This document shows positions 1-10,569 of a stretch of 64,000 nt of DNA, piece after piece. The notes below the pieces were generated by a model that saw nothing but the letters and a program-made list of their open reading frames with translations, did no database searches and had not been told where the DNA came from. Numbering within the stretch: the stretch's first letter is position 1; each line of letters begins with the position of its first letter. The stretch comes from Ceratopteris richardii (lineage: Eukaryota > Streptophyta > Polypodiopsida > Polypodiales > Pteridaceae): contig CM035407.1 of the NCBI GenBank assembly GCA_020310875.1, positions 220,990,496 through 221,054,495 of the forward strand, in the 5' to 3' direction. The position numbers and the translations under genes were made by a program.

Positions 1-1
1 C

Positions 2-2437
2 TTCAAACAGTTTTTGGTTTTGGCTGAAAATCTGTCAGCATGTAAAATGGGCACCCTCCGTTCTGATCGAGGGGGGGAATATATGTCTTCAGATTTTAAT
101 GCATTTCTGGCTGAACGTGGGATAAAACACCAGTGTACAGTACCGTATACACCTCAACAGAATGGAGTTGCTGAACGAAAGAACAGGTCACTCATGGAGA
201 TGGCGAGGTGCATGGTCAAAAGTCAGGCTTTACCACATAGTTTCTGGCTTGAGGCTGTCATGTGTGCAGCATATGTACTGAACAGGTGTCCCACTAAAGT
301 GTTGCAGTCTATCACTCCATATGAGGTTTGGCATGACCGCAAGCCATCTGTTGCTCATCTGCGTGTTTTTGGTTGTTTGGCATATGCATTAGTGCCTGAA
401 CAACATCGCAGAAAATTGGATGATAAGGCAGTAAAATGTATTTTTGTTGGGTACAGTTCTGAAAGTAAAGGCTATCGTCTGTATCATCCACAGACTAAAC
501 GCATTCTGGTTAGCCGTGATGTTGTCTTTGTGGAAGATGTTATTCAGCCATTGCTTTCATGTACTAAGGAGACATCTGTTAGCTCCAAACACATGTATGA
601 TACTTTGATGCCTCTTTTTACAGGTGGACAGGCTAGTGCTGGTCCTAATGAGGCAACTTCTCAGCCTTTGCAGGTTTCATATGATGATGCAGATCATTCC
701 ATTTCTGATGCAGATTTACATGATGCACTTGCTGATGAGAGAGCTGATATTGAGCAGGCAAAAACTATGCCAAAATGGCTGGTGCAGACTTTGCGTGACA
801 GCAAATTAGATGCACCTTTGTCATATCGTACTCGTTCAGGCTCTCATAGTGCCTCCTTTGCATCAGATTGCTATGCTATGGTTGCATCTAGTCTCTGTGA
901 TGAGAATGAGCCTGTTTCTTTTGATGAAGCACAGAATTCAGAAAATTGGATGGCTGCTACTGAATATGATGCTATAATGAAGAATGGTACATGGTCCTTA
1001 TGTGACTTGCCTCCTGGCAAGAAGGCCATTGGCACTACGTGGGTATACAAGCTGAAGCGTAAACCTGATGGTACCGTTGACAGGTATAAGGCTAGGCTTG
1101 TTGCAAAGGGTTATGCGCAGGAAAGAGGCATTGATTTTGATGAGACCTTTGCACCTACATGCCGTATGACTACTGTTCGGAGCATTTGTGCACTTGGAGC
1201 CCATCATGGTTGGAATGTACATCAGTTGGACATTAAAACAGCATTTCTGAATGGTGACTTGCATGAAGTGTATGTTTTTCAGCCGCGTGGCTTTGTGCAG
1301 AAAGGGCATGAAAACCAGGTTTGCAGGTTAAAGAAGGCATTATATGGTTTAAAGCAAGCACCACGTGCTTGGTATGAGAAGATACATGCCTATCTGATTG
1401 CACATGGTTTTGAGAACAGTCCAACTGAAAGCACCTTATATGTTAAACGTGCTAATGATGTGCTTATGATCATTGTTGTCTATGTTGATGACATGCTGCT
1501 CACTGGTCCTATTGAGACACATATTGCTGATTTTAAGGCTGATTTGCATGCCTCATTTGAGATGTCTGATTTGGGGCATTTGCATCACTATTTGGGCATT
1601 CAGTTTATGCACGTTGATGGTGGAATGGCTTTGTGTCAAACGAAATATATTGACACATTATTGCAGCGTTTTGGCCTTGAAGACTGTAAGCCTATTGCCA
1701 CTCCTATGGAGACAGGTTTACGATTGAGTCTTCATGATGCTGGAGATGCATTTGATGCTGTTCTCTATCAGCAGGCTGTTGGATGCTTGATTTACTTATG
1801 CATTACTCGGCCAGATATTCAGTTTGCTGTCTCACAGATGAGCAGGTTTATGCATTGCCCAGGAGTCACGCATTGGAAAGCGGTTAAGCGCATCTTTCGC
1901 TACTTGAGTGGTACTCGACTACTTGGGTTGTTTTATCCCAAGGGGGGATCACTACCGCTAGATTTGCATGCTTTTTCTGACTCAGATTGGGCTGGTTGCT
2001 ATGACACTCGTGTGTCCACCAGTGGTTTTTGCTTCATGCTTGGTAGCTCATGTATATCTTGGTTGAGCAAGAAGCAGCCTACTGTGGCCACTTCCAGTTG
2101 TGAGGCTGAGTATAGGGAAGCTTTCGTAGCGATTGTTGAGTGTGTGTGGCTCAGACGCCTTATGGCTGATTTGTGTGTTGGCCAGTCTTCTGCCACCACC
2201 ATCTTCACTGACAGTCAGAGTGCATTGGCAGTTGCGAGGAACCCTGTGTTCCATGCTCGCACTAAGCACATTGAGCTGCATTATCACTATGTCAGGGAGA
2301 GGTTCTCTGCTGGGGAGATCAGCTTGGCATATGTGCCCACGCAGGAGAACATTGCAGACCTTTTCACGAAGGCTCTGCCTAGGGAGAAGTTTGAAGCTTT
2401 TCGCAAAGCTTTGGGCTTACTTCCTTTTGTGGAGTGA
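2..2437 (+). CDS. copia pol polyprotein (integrase-RT-RNase H), 5' partial
   Basis: Polyprotein for reverse transcription and integration of the element, open from the window edge to a TGA at 2435. Counting from the Met at base 14, the integrase shows SDRGGEY (Asp18) and NGVAERKNR (Glu54), exactly 35 residues apart as in the D,D-35-E signature; the first Asp is upstream of the window. RT runs from about residue 339 (WVYKLKRK) with the copia KTAFLNG motif and catalytic YVDD at 490-493. RNase H begins near 655 with SDSDWAG, then CEAEY and TDSQSAL, and ends with the ADLFTKALP tail. No stop or frameshift is present, but compared with copy A3 it lacks two residues before EYDAIMKNG and one Glu in GDLHEEVYV, both clean in-frame deletions. 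It may be non-functional despite the open frame. Confidence 0.93.
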   Translation, partial: FKQFLVLAENLSACKMGTLRSDRGGEYMSSDFNAFLAERGIKHQCTVPYTPQQNGVAERKNRSLMEMARCMVKSQALPHSFWLEAVMCAAYVLNRCPTKVLQSITPYEVWHDRKPSVAHLRVFGCLAYALVPEQHRRKLDDKAVKCIFVGYSSESKGYRLYHPQTKRILVSRDVVFVEDVIQPLLSCTKETSVSSKHMYDTLMPLFTGGQASAGPNEATSQPLQVSYDDADHSISDADLHDALADERADIEQAKTMPKWLVQTLRDSKLDAPLSYRTRSGSHSASFASDCYAMVASSLCDENEPVSFDEAQNSENWMAATEYDAIMKNGTWSLCDLPPGKKAIGTTWVYKLKRKPDGTVDRYKARLVAKGYAQERGIDFDETFAPTCRMTTVRSICALGAHHGWNVHQLDIKTAFLNGDLHEVYVFQPRGFVQKGHENQVCRLKKALYGLKQAPRAWYEKIHAYLIAHGFENSPTESTLYVKRANDVLMIIVVYVDDMLLTGPIETHIADFKADLHASFEMSDLGHLHHYLGIQFMHVDGGMALCQTKYIDTLLQRFGLEDCKPIATPMETGLRLSLHDAGDAFDAVLYQQAVGCLIYLCITRPDIQFAVSQMSRFMHCPGVTHWKAVKRIFRYLSGTRLLGLFYPKGGSLPLDLHAFSDSDWAGCYDTRVSTSGFCFMLGSSCISWLSKKQPTVATSSCEAEYREAFVAIVECVWLRRLMADLCVGQSSATTIFTDSQSALAVARNPVFHARTKHIELHYHYVRERFSAGEISLAYVPTQENIADLFTKALPREKFEAFRKALGLLPFVE

Positions 2438-2500
2438 TTTCCACATAGCTTGGCACTTCCTTATACATGAGTGCTAGCTCCTTGTTCACCGCATCACTCC

Positions 2501-2511
2501 CAGGGGGGATT
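2501..2511 (+). other. polypurine tract
   Basis: A purine run (AGGGGGGA within CAGGGGGGATT) directly before the LTR start TGTTGATATA. In LTR retrotransposons this tract primes plus-strand DNA synthesis. The same position in the A2 copy (minus strand, just above 13098) reads AAGGGGATG. Confidence 0.8.
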
Positions 2512-2742
2512 TGTTGATATATTTAGGTAGTGATGTGTGTGAACACTCTAGGACCGCCGGGGCACTTTTTTCCCTCTTTAGGAGGTTTTTTTCCCCCGGC
2601 TTGTATATACGCCTATTGCCCTAATGGGCTACTTATCTTTGTACATTCTCTAGTAATACATTCAGTATTGTGTGTTTGTGCTCCAAGCTTCTTCTTCTTC
2701 CTTGTGTTGTTCACGTGCTTCCACAGACGTCTATCTCCAACA
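2512..2742 (+). repeat. 3' LTR, family A (231 bp)
   Basis: Starts TGTTGATATATTTAGGTAGTG and ends CTCCAACA, the TG..CA ends of an LTR. It matches nearly base for base the reverse complement of 12869-13098, which also fixes both ends. It contains the C/T-rich block GGTTTTTTTCCCCC also found in several other copia LTRs here. The matching 5' LTR is outside the window, so no target duplication can be read. Confidence 0.92.
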
Positions 2743-2779
2743 CATTTTGTCTAACTCCAATCATCCATTTCCACTTCAA

Positions 2780-3125
2780 ATAGAGAAAGAGAGAGATGTG
2801 TGTGTGTAGAGAGAGAGAGAGAGATTTGTGTGTGTGTGTGTGTGTGTGCACAAGAGGATCACAATATAGGTGGACGAGCACAATGTGTGCAAACTTGACA
2901 ATAATATTACGCAGTTCAAAACAGAGGGGAGTGTCGAGTTTTTGCTCTCGCGTTGTTAAAACACACCGTCTGTATAAGCATCAGTATAGGTATCAGTATA
3001 AGTGTTGGTATTCCCAGGAACATACTGAGGTATATATGGGCACTTATATCGACACTTATATTGATGCATATACCGATGCTTATACCAACAATGATATTTT
3101 TCGATGCATATATCGGCGATAAGTT
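2780..3125 (-). repeat. fragment of CACTA-element end (sub-terminal repeats)
   Basis: This stretch is the reverse complement of much of 5990-6330, the inner left end of the CACTA-type element. Shared landmarks in the same order are a GA microsatellite, a GT run, a segment with GAGCACAATGT, the block TTTTTGCTCTCG, and a chain of degenerate motifs around ACCGATGCTTATACC. The outer part with the CACTACAACATATG terminus is missing, so this is a truncated copy. The motif chain is seen directly; calling it a transposon end depends on the terminus at 5834. Confidence 0.7.
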
Positions 3126-3215
3126 TTCAACGGTTATATAAGTATGGTTAACATGATCTTTCCTCCTTGTGCACTATATCGAAAAAATTGTTTGAATATA
3201 ATGATCATTATCAAC

Positions 3216-3288
3216 GGGGATGTAGCTCAAATGGTAGAGCGATCGCTTTGCATGCGATAGGTAGCGGGATCGATGCCCGTCATCTCCA
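3216..3288 (+). tRNA. trnA-UGC: tRNA-Ala (anticodon UGC)
   Basis: A 73-nt cloverleaf. The acceptor stem GGGGATG pairs with CATCTCC and contains G3:U70, the alanine identity pair. The D stem is GCTC/GAGC, the anticodon stem ATCGC/GCGAT with loop TTTGCAT (anticodon TGC), the T stem GCGGG/CCCGT, and the discriminator base is A; CCA is not encoded, as in nuclear genes. The A box (TAGCTCAAATG) fits consensus and the B box (GATCGATGC) fits GWTCRANNC. Odd point: the T loop starts with A rather than the near-universal T54. A CAA lies just upstream, common at plant tRNA start sites, and TTTTT at 3304-3308 can stop Pol III. It looks functional. Confidence 0.93.
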
Positions 3289-3308
3289 TATGCCAGTTCT
3301 ATGTTTTT

Positions 3309-5833
3309 GGTATCTCTTGCGTCTTCACATGTAATACGGTTGTGTGAGGTCTGCAAATATTTGATATGTGCCCGTTTTTACCATATAAGAATATATGCAT
3401 AATTCATTGCATAAAAACATTTAAAGTATAATCTATACAGTTATTTTCTTCAATATTTTATTTTTATTTCACCAGCACAGCTAAAGCAAATATGCAAATG
3501 CACATATTAATGCGTGTAATGACACACACAGATGCTGAGAGCAACATAGATGGAGACGCCTATAAAGACACACATACAGATACATATACTGGAGTGCATG
3601 GAATGATGTACATAGAAACACACATGGCACCGTCGTGAAAACGATGAATTTGTGGATGCCAGCATCTATAACGATCATGAAAATGTACATCAAAGCTTTG
3701 TTGTTGGACCGATGCATAAATAAGTTGCCAAAAACCAAACATTCATCACTTGTTAATTAAAAACAATGATAATCGATAGGGACATGGAATTCTTTCACCA
3801 TTTTTTAAACGCGTTCTTTTAACTATATTAAAAAAAATAACAATGTGAGCAGACGAGAGAGAATTACAAAGAAAGTTGATAATCTTGTCGTCCTTTTCGT
3901 GGGGGATATGCTTTAATTTTATCTTGTTGTTCTTTAGATGTTTTCTCTGTGGTGTCCAAAAGAGGAGACTTCTTATAGTTTCGCATTCTTCTACCAAGAC
4001 AAACTAGAGATTTTTCAATAGACCATTATTTGGGGGGTTTGTCGAAGTTTTTCTGCACATCTTTCCTTCCAAATCTTGCAAAGAACATTGCTTCACACCG
4101 CGTTGTCGTAGAAATTGAATTTCTATGTTCCAATGGGAATATGCTTCCTATTCAAAAGGTCAATTTGAGCTCGATTATAGATTTGACATTAGCCATTTAT
4201 GAAAAACAATGGTAATTGTTTTTAATCTTTGAGAAGAGTGTCATTGTACTTGCAAACCGAAAAAAAAAAATGGTATGTTCATAATAACTCCCAATGTTGG
4301 CTCTGTCATTCTAAATAGTACCTGATTGAGAAGAGTAGAGAATGTGTATGTGTGTACTCATGTATTTATACACCCATGTATCTTTGTAACAGCTATGAAT
4401 GTGTGTGTGCAGATGAGAGCTACTATGTTCATGTGTGCATGTGAACCTATCACATATTATAATGTCAAAAGTTATTTCAAAAGCAAAAGTATTAGACGGC
4501 TAAAATAATAACAAGGAAAACTCTAAATCAAAAGCAATTCATACGTAAAGCAAAAAAAAAAGTCACCGCGAATGAGAGCGTACGAAGCAAAAAAAACCGC
4601 ATTGCAATGGACAATCGATGCCATAAGCCAAGAGTTGACTAACAGAAATATCAGAGTTTTTTTTGTGAGTCCGCACATTGAAGGTTGGCTGCTAATGAAA
4701 ACACAAAGTCGTTCACTATACAGGTGCATGCATGAAGGTTGATTTTAAACAATATTCATGTTGTTCACAGTATGTGGACCGAAGTTTTGATGAATTTATT
4801 AATCTCTTGTAAATTCCTCATTGAACTATATATAAGTATGACTTAGATAACAATTTTTTGGCATTCAGATTCTGAAGCTTTTGTCGTTAAAGTTTCATAC
4901 ACAGAAAAGAGGCTTCGACATTTTTTTTAAATACCTTGAATTGTTACATGAAGCATTAGCACTGTTTGTAAAAGGTAGATGATGTATTACAACAAAGTTT
5001 TGAGGAGATTATGTTATACACATAGGATTGTGAATCCAAGAAGATATCTTGCTAAGAGCCAAAGAAACAAAGATGAAGCTCGAAAGAATACAAAGAAGTT
5101 TGGAAGCAAACAAAGAAGATCACCAACGGTTCAAACAAATAGATATGAGGGCAATGGAAGCAAAAGGCAAAGAGGAAAACATTTGAAGAATAGCATGGAT
5201 TCCTAATTTTAGCTTGAGGAGGAGTGTTGAAATTTATGGAACTTGTGGCAAGATCCAATAATGAGACTTGAAACATACTCACCTCTTGTCCTTTACCTCT
5301 TCACCATTAATGTGTTTATGCCAACTTTAGAATCATCTTGTTTCTTAGTATATGTTTGATCTTGCCCCAAAAATTATTGTATTTAGATAGTGTGAACCAT
5401 TGCAAATCATCTTGTAAGTTCAAAGAAAGTTCAGGTCTCAAAGAAATAAACACTACTCTAAGAAGCTTGAAGGGTAGTGTTGAAAATAAAGGTGCAACCT
5501 CATGTGCATATGGCTTAGATAAAAGTCAAAAGATGATTTAAGAACTAGGGTACACAAAAAAGGTGCCACCTTATCTACATGGAGTGGATTCGAGCATCAA
5601 GATTCACCAAAGGCAATGGAAAGACAAAGGACAAAAAATGGAAGTTCATGAAGAGAGAGAGCACATGCAAGGGTAGATGAAGAGTCACAAGGTCATGTAC
5701 AAATTTCTCCCAAAGTGCTTTTCTGTGAAGATCTCAAGGAAATAATGAAGAAGAAAACTTTGATCATTCCTTTAGCAAAGCATATAAAAATTACCCCGAA
5801 TAGTGTGCTACAAGGTGCATAGGTATTCCAGTA
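3309..5833. other. AT-rich intergenic DNA, no gene recognised
   Basis: About 2.5 kb of low-GC sequence with only short frames lacking recognisable domains. Near 5215-5235 the sequence TTGAGGAGGAGTGTTGAAA resembles the polypurine tract plus LTR start of some plant copia elements, and a weaker version sits near 5468-5485. With no matching second LTR or coding sequence this is only a hint of an old LTR. Confidence 0.5.
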
Positions 5834-6140
5834 CACTACAACATATGAAAGGCATACCGACGCTAGCCATACCGACAATCACCCCTCAGTGTCGGTATGA
5901 CTATTGGAAACGTCTAGAAAGACCACGTAAATCATACCGACGGTCACTTGACTGTCGGTATAACCATTAGAATATTGGTGCCAGTATATGCATCGGAATT
6001 TGTGGCCGTCGATATAGGCGTCGGTATAAGCGCTGGTATGAGCACCAATATGAGCATCGGTAATTTACTGGAAATACCAATGCAAATACCGGTGCTTACT
6101 GACACCTATACCAATGTCTATACTGATGATGTTTTTTTAA
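5834..6140 (+). repeat. left terminus and sub-terminal repeats of the CACTA element
   Basis: Starts with the CACTACAACATATG terminus and contains about fifteen copies of a short motif with core TACCGAYG or its complement CRTCGGTA, for example near 5855, 5871, 5899, 5934, 5952, 6005 and 6055. In En/Spm elements such motifs bind the TNPA-type protein; whether these do is inference. Confidence 0.7.
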
Positions 6141-6280
6141 TATAATCGAACCCGAGAGCAAAAAGTCGACATTTGCTACTATTTTGAACTACGTACTGCT
6201 AGTGTCAAGTTTTTGCGCGACGTACATTGTGCTCATCCACATGCATTATGATTGTATTGTGCACACACACACACATGCAC

Positions 6281-6531
6281 ATAGATCTCTCTCTCTCTCT
6301 CTCTACACACACATCTCTCTCTCTAGATCTTAGATTTTGGTAAGTGATGCACGTACTTTCATCCTTTCTCTTTTTTTGGCATCAGCTCTTTGCAATCTGA
6401 CGAGAGATAATGTTGATTGGGCTTTGAGGATAGCGATCCAAAGAATTACGTTGATCTAAGTGATTGTTTTGTTCTCTATTAGAAATAGAGAGAGAGAGAG
6501 AGAGAAACTAAGAGAGTGAGAGAGAGATGAA

Positions 6532-6582
<51 letters not shown>

Positions 6583-6734
6583 AAGAGATGAAAGAAAGAG
6601 AGAATGAGAGAGAGATATATATAAAGAGAGAAAGCTAGAGAGACATACACACACATAGATGTAAGTGATTGTTATGTTCTTTATTAGAAATAGAGATAGA
6701 GAGAGAGAGAGGGAGAGATGAAAGAGAGAGATAA

Positions 6735-6765
<31 letters not shown>

Positions 6766-6780
6766 TAAAGAGAGAGAAAT
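6281..6780. repeat. (GA)n/(CT)n microsatellite tracts
   Basis: CT repeats at about 6287-6325, then long interrupted GAGA tracts from about 6484 to 6780. A segment around 6450-6510 (GTGATTGTTTTGTTCTCTATTAG) recurs at 6665-6690, showing that a ~210 bp unit holding the tract was itself duplicated. Confidence 0.85.
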
Positions 6781-7084
6781 GGAGATACATACACACACAT
6801 GCATACTCGTGTATATGCATGCATACATACACACACACATATATACACATGCATATGCATACATACATACATACACACACATACATACACACACATACAT
6901 ACACACACATACATACACATATACATACATGCACTCTCACATGCATATATTACATATGCATATAGTACATGCACTTTCACATGCATACACATACATACAC
7001 ATGTGTACACACACATACATACACATATGCATACACATACACTCTCACATGCATACACACATAAGAGAGATCACATATACATAC
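6781..7084. repeat. CATA/CACA-rich simple repeat
   Basis: Long runs of ACATACAC and CATACATA with interspersed ATGCAT. The long open frames here on both strands consist of two or three residue types and are a by-product of the repeat. Confidence 0.85.
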
Positions 7085-7650
7085 ACATATATACATGTTT
7101 TAGGGTTAGGGTTTTAGGATTAGGTTTTTAGGCTTTTACATACAATCACACATACATACACACATATAATACATATACACATATATATACACATGCATAC
7201 ACACATGTACATGTTTTAGTTCTATGTTTTTAGGGTTAGGGTTTTAGGGTATTTACATATGCATACACATATATACACATGCACACACATAATACATATA
7301 CACATACACATGTATATACACATGCATACACACATATACATATTCTGAGTCTACTTCATTAGGATTAGGGTTTTAGGGTCTTTACACATGCATACACATA
7401 TATATACATAATATACATATAATACATATACACATACACATGTGTATACACATGCCTACACACATATACATGTTTTAGGTCTAGGTCTTAAGGATTAGGG
7501 TTTAAGGGTTTTTGCACATGCATACACACACATATACATACACACATGCATATGCATACATACACACACATATGCACACACACATATGCATACACACACA
7601 TATATATACATGTTTTAGATCACGGTCTATATGATTAGGCTTTTAGGTCT
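7085..7650 (+). repeat. ~115-145 bp minisatellite with telomere-like core
   Basis: Five tandem units, each made of a GTTTTAG-type block rich in TTTAGGG/TTAGGG variants (near 7095, 7211, 7340, 7468 and 7611) followed by about 100 bp of ACATATACACATGCATACAC-type sequence. The telomere-like blocks are degenerate and separated, unlike a telomere array. Confidence 0.75.
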
Positions 7651-7837
7651 TTTACATACATACTCATATGCATACACACATACATAAATACATACATACA
7701 TACATACATACATACATACATACATACATACATACATACATACATGCATGCATGCATACATACATACATACATACATACATACATACATACATACATACG
7801 TACTTACATACATACATATATACATATGTACACACAT

Positions 7838-7890
<53 letters not shown>
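7651..7890. repeat. (CATA)n microsatellite
   Basis: More than 40 nearly uninterrupted CATA tetranucleotides, with a GCATGCATGCAT interruption near 7745, ending in CA and TA dinucleotide runs. Confidence 0.9.
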
Positions 7891-8271
<381 letters not shown>

Positions 8272-8339
8272 CTTATATGGCTGCCGCATCACAGTACTGG
8301 ATCGTTGCGGTAGCACTCAATGTGGCCTCACTCCTGCTA

Positions 8340-9363
8340 GCCTCACTCCCACCAGCGTCACTCTCCCAAGTGTGGCTACTCCCATTAGAAGTACTTCTAG
8401 CTTTATGACTCTACCATGACCGCCTTCTGAGCCATCCCCTAGTGGCTTCAGTAGTCGATGTATGCATTCCACACCTCAGCATGATACAAGTGCACACTCG
8501 TCTCATCGATCGAGGTCATGCCCTTGAGGAGGAGGTTCTAGAAGTGGATCTACAGGTGACTCTTGAGGAGCCGGATGTTCTGGAGGTGGTGCGACGGATG
8601 TTGTGTCTCCCACTTCTACTTCTAGAGTGAGTACCTCATATGCAAGTATGACACGTGGTACACCATGTACACCTTGGGGTTCTCATGACCATGATTACTC
8701 CAAGATGTATAGTATATGTGATGGAGCTGCAATGGTGGATGCGGCCAGAAAGGCCATGCATTAGCGAATACGACAGCTTTGCTCCATACAGTTTTGACAC
8801 TCTATCATGTTGAAATGGAGTGAACATAATAAAGATCACAAAAAATATATCATAGAGATGATCTATCAGGAGTATCGGATAGCACTTGAGCATCCTATTG
8901 TCAACTCAGAGTGGATTCAGCACACGGCACATGAGGTGATGTCCCATTGAGGATCTGAGGCTTGTGACGCTTTTAGAGCAAGCTTACGAGAGCCTATATG
9001 GTTAGACACTTAGGAGTAGGATATGATTCACGATGAGAAGCAAAAAACTCTTGATCGATATCACCATTAGCAAGATGCAGCGGCCACACGTCTAGATACG
9101 ATTGGACCAACACATTTGGGTAGCGGTGGTTACGACACTATGCATCATGAGTTTGAAAGTGTAATTTTGATTATTGAATTTGCTTGTGTTAAGCATGTCA
9201 TGTATGTTCATCTAACATTTTGCATATTTGTTGTAGGACTTGGAAATGGGTCATCCTCCGACATGATCCGAGGAGGCTTATGGATATCATCATGCATTGG
9301 TTGCACTATTGGAGGACTTGGAGGGATGTTGTGCAGTCATTTCATGGGAGCATCTATGATGAG
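8340..9363 (+). pseudogene. decayed spliced gene inside the CACTA element, function unknown
   Basis: One frame from about 8340 reads Ser/Thr/Pro/Gly-rich sequence, then passes into globular sequence including MLKWSEHNKDHKKYI and EYRIALEHPIV to about 9150, with several stops. Downstream, TTGTTGTAG at about 9236 looks like a splice acceptor, followed by a frame reading WKWVILRHDPRRLMDIIMHW and YWRTWRDVVQSFHG, ending at GAG with GTAAGC, a good donor, at 9364. A low-complexity N-terminus before a helical domain recalls the accessory proteins of plant En/Spm elements, and the position inside this element supports that, but no family was identified. A captured host gene fragment is the alternative. 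Confidence 0.45.
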
Positions 9364-9820
9364 GTAAGCTTATAAACTTGGTTTGGATTTTTAAGTTGTT
9401 TTTTATAAATATCATGTCAAATTGTCTCATTTCATGAATGTGCTTTGTTGAAGGACTGTAGACATAGATCTTTCGATCCCTCTGTGCATGTTTATGGTAG
9501 TGGTGTGCCACATTTTATTTGGCTCATATATGGCAGTGGTGTGCCATAATTTTGTATTTGGTTCTTGTATGGCAGTGTTTTGCCACATTTTGTATTTGGC
9601 TCATATATAGCAATGGTTTGCCACACTTTTGTACATGGTTCATTTATGGAATATATATCTCTTTTGTACATGATTCATTTATGGGATGTTTCTTTTGTAC
9701 ATGGTTCATGGTTCATTCTGCTCATCTCTTTTGTGTCTAATAGTGTTTTGCTTTATCAAATCATGTTTTGGTTGCCAATCATCTAAACACCAAATCAACA
9801 ACCACTAATACTCTGCTTTC

Positions 9821-9900
9821 TTTGGGAAGAGTGTATTGTCTCTTGCTACACAATAGCACGGTAATGTTGTTGTAGCAAGAGACAACACACTCTTCCCAAA
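9821..9900. repeat. 30-bp inverted repeat (hairpin)
   Basis: Arms 9821-9850 and 9871-9900 are reverse complements at 29 of 30 positions with a 20-nt loop. It lies just inside the right sub-terminal region of the CACTA element. Transcribed, it would form a strong stem. Confidence 0.9.
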
Positions 9901-9904
9901 AAAA

Positions 9905-10168
9905 TTTTACAGATGTGGTCGTCAGTGTAGGTGCCAGTATGAGCATCGCTATGCCCAGGTGCATATCAATGCTTTTACCTAGGGGAATATCAACGCTTAT
10001 ACTGATGCTTATATTGAGGCCTATCAGCGCTTACCGATGCTTATCAGCACTTATACCAATGCTTTGGTACCAATGCCTATGCTAGTGCTTACGTCGATGT
10101 CGAGGCAAAATGGTGCCCATGCATTTGCATCAGTAGAAGCCCTGGTATACCCCTCATATGTTGTAGTG
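9905..10168 (-). repeat. right terminus and sub-terminal repeats of the CACTA element
   Basis: A chain of degenerate TATCAGCGCTTACCGATGCT-like motifs ending in CATATGTTGTAGTG, the inverted copy of the left terminus. Motif type and density match the left end. Confidence 0.7.
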
Positions 10169-10569
10169 TTAGTATATCTTTATGTACACAAGCATCTTTT
10201 AGAAGTCATTTCTCTATATGTATATACTCATTTAATGGACATGATATTTTTTTGGAGAGATTATTGTGTATAGTTTAGCAAGTATACATGCCTATGCTAA
10301 ATTGATTACCAGTGGCTATTGGAAGCAATTCTTGTGAACCTATATTTTTTTGCTTAATGTGATTTGATAGATAGCCTATTTTTAGGCATTACTTGCTTGA
10401 TTGATGCAAATTCAATTTGCATGATCTATAGCTTGTTAGAAATCTGTTAGTTTCTATTTCATGTGGATAAAATTTGAGAGTCATAGTTTATCATAATTGG
10501 AAAAGAATCAGGTTCTTGTAAGCAAGTGTCCCACAAGATAGAATTTTGAAGAGGTTCGGTAACTTATGC
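10169..10569. other. unassigned AT-rich DNA
   Basis: About 400 bp with no recognisable coding, repeat or regulatory feature. It lies between the CACTA terminus and the LINE fragment; its right part may be the decayed LINE 3' end. Confidence 0.4.

Larger units (their letters stand above)
1..2742 (+). mobile_element. Ty1/copia element, family A copy A1 (3' part)
   Basis: The 3' portion of a copia LTR retrotransposon; the 5' LTR, gag, protease and start of integrase lie outside the window. In order it carries integrase C-terminal half, reverse transcriptase, RNase H, a polypurine tract and a 3' LTR. This order (integrase before RT) defines Ty1/copia. Further copies of the family are at 12869-17557 (chimeric), 32395-32553 (LTR scrap), 34194-34632 (pol scrap), 54510-55712 (decayed) and 62604-64000 (near-intact, inverted). 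Confidence 0.95.

Noticed and set aside
4979..5206. 75-residue basic frame, possible small protein
   Set aside because: No conserved motif, Lys/Arg/Asn-rich from A-rich DNA, no start or splice context; likely chance.
5215..5480. Possible copia polypurine tract and LTR start (GGAGGAGTGTTGAAA), twice
   Set aside because: No LTR end, primer-binding site or pol remnant; the two occurrences do not align beyond ~15 bp.
6456..7131. Several 100-140 residue open frames on both strands
   Set aside because: They consist of alternating S/L, C/V/Y/M or H/T residues and come from GA and CATA simple repeats; not genes.
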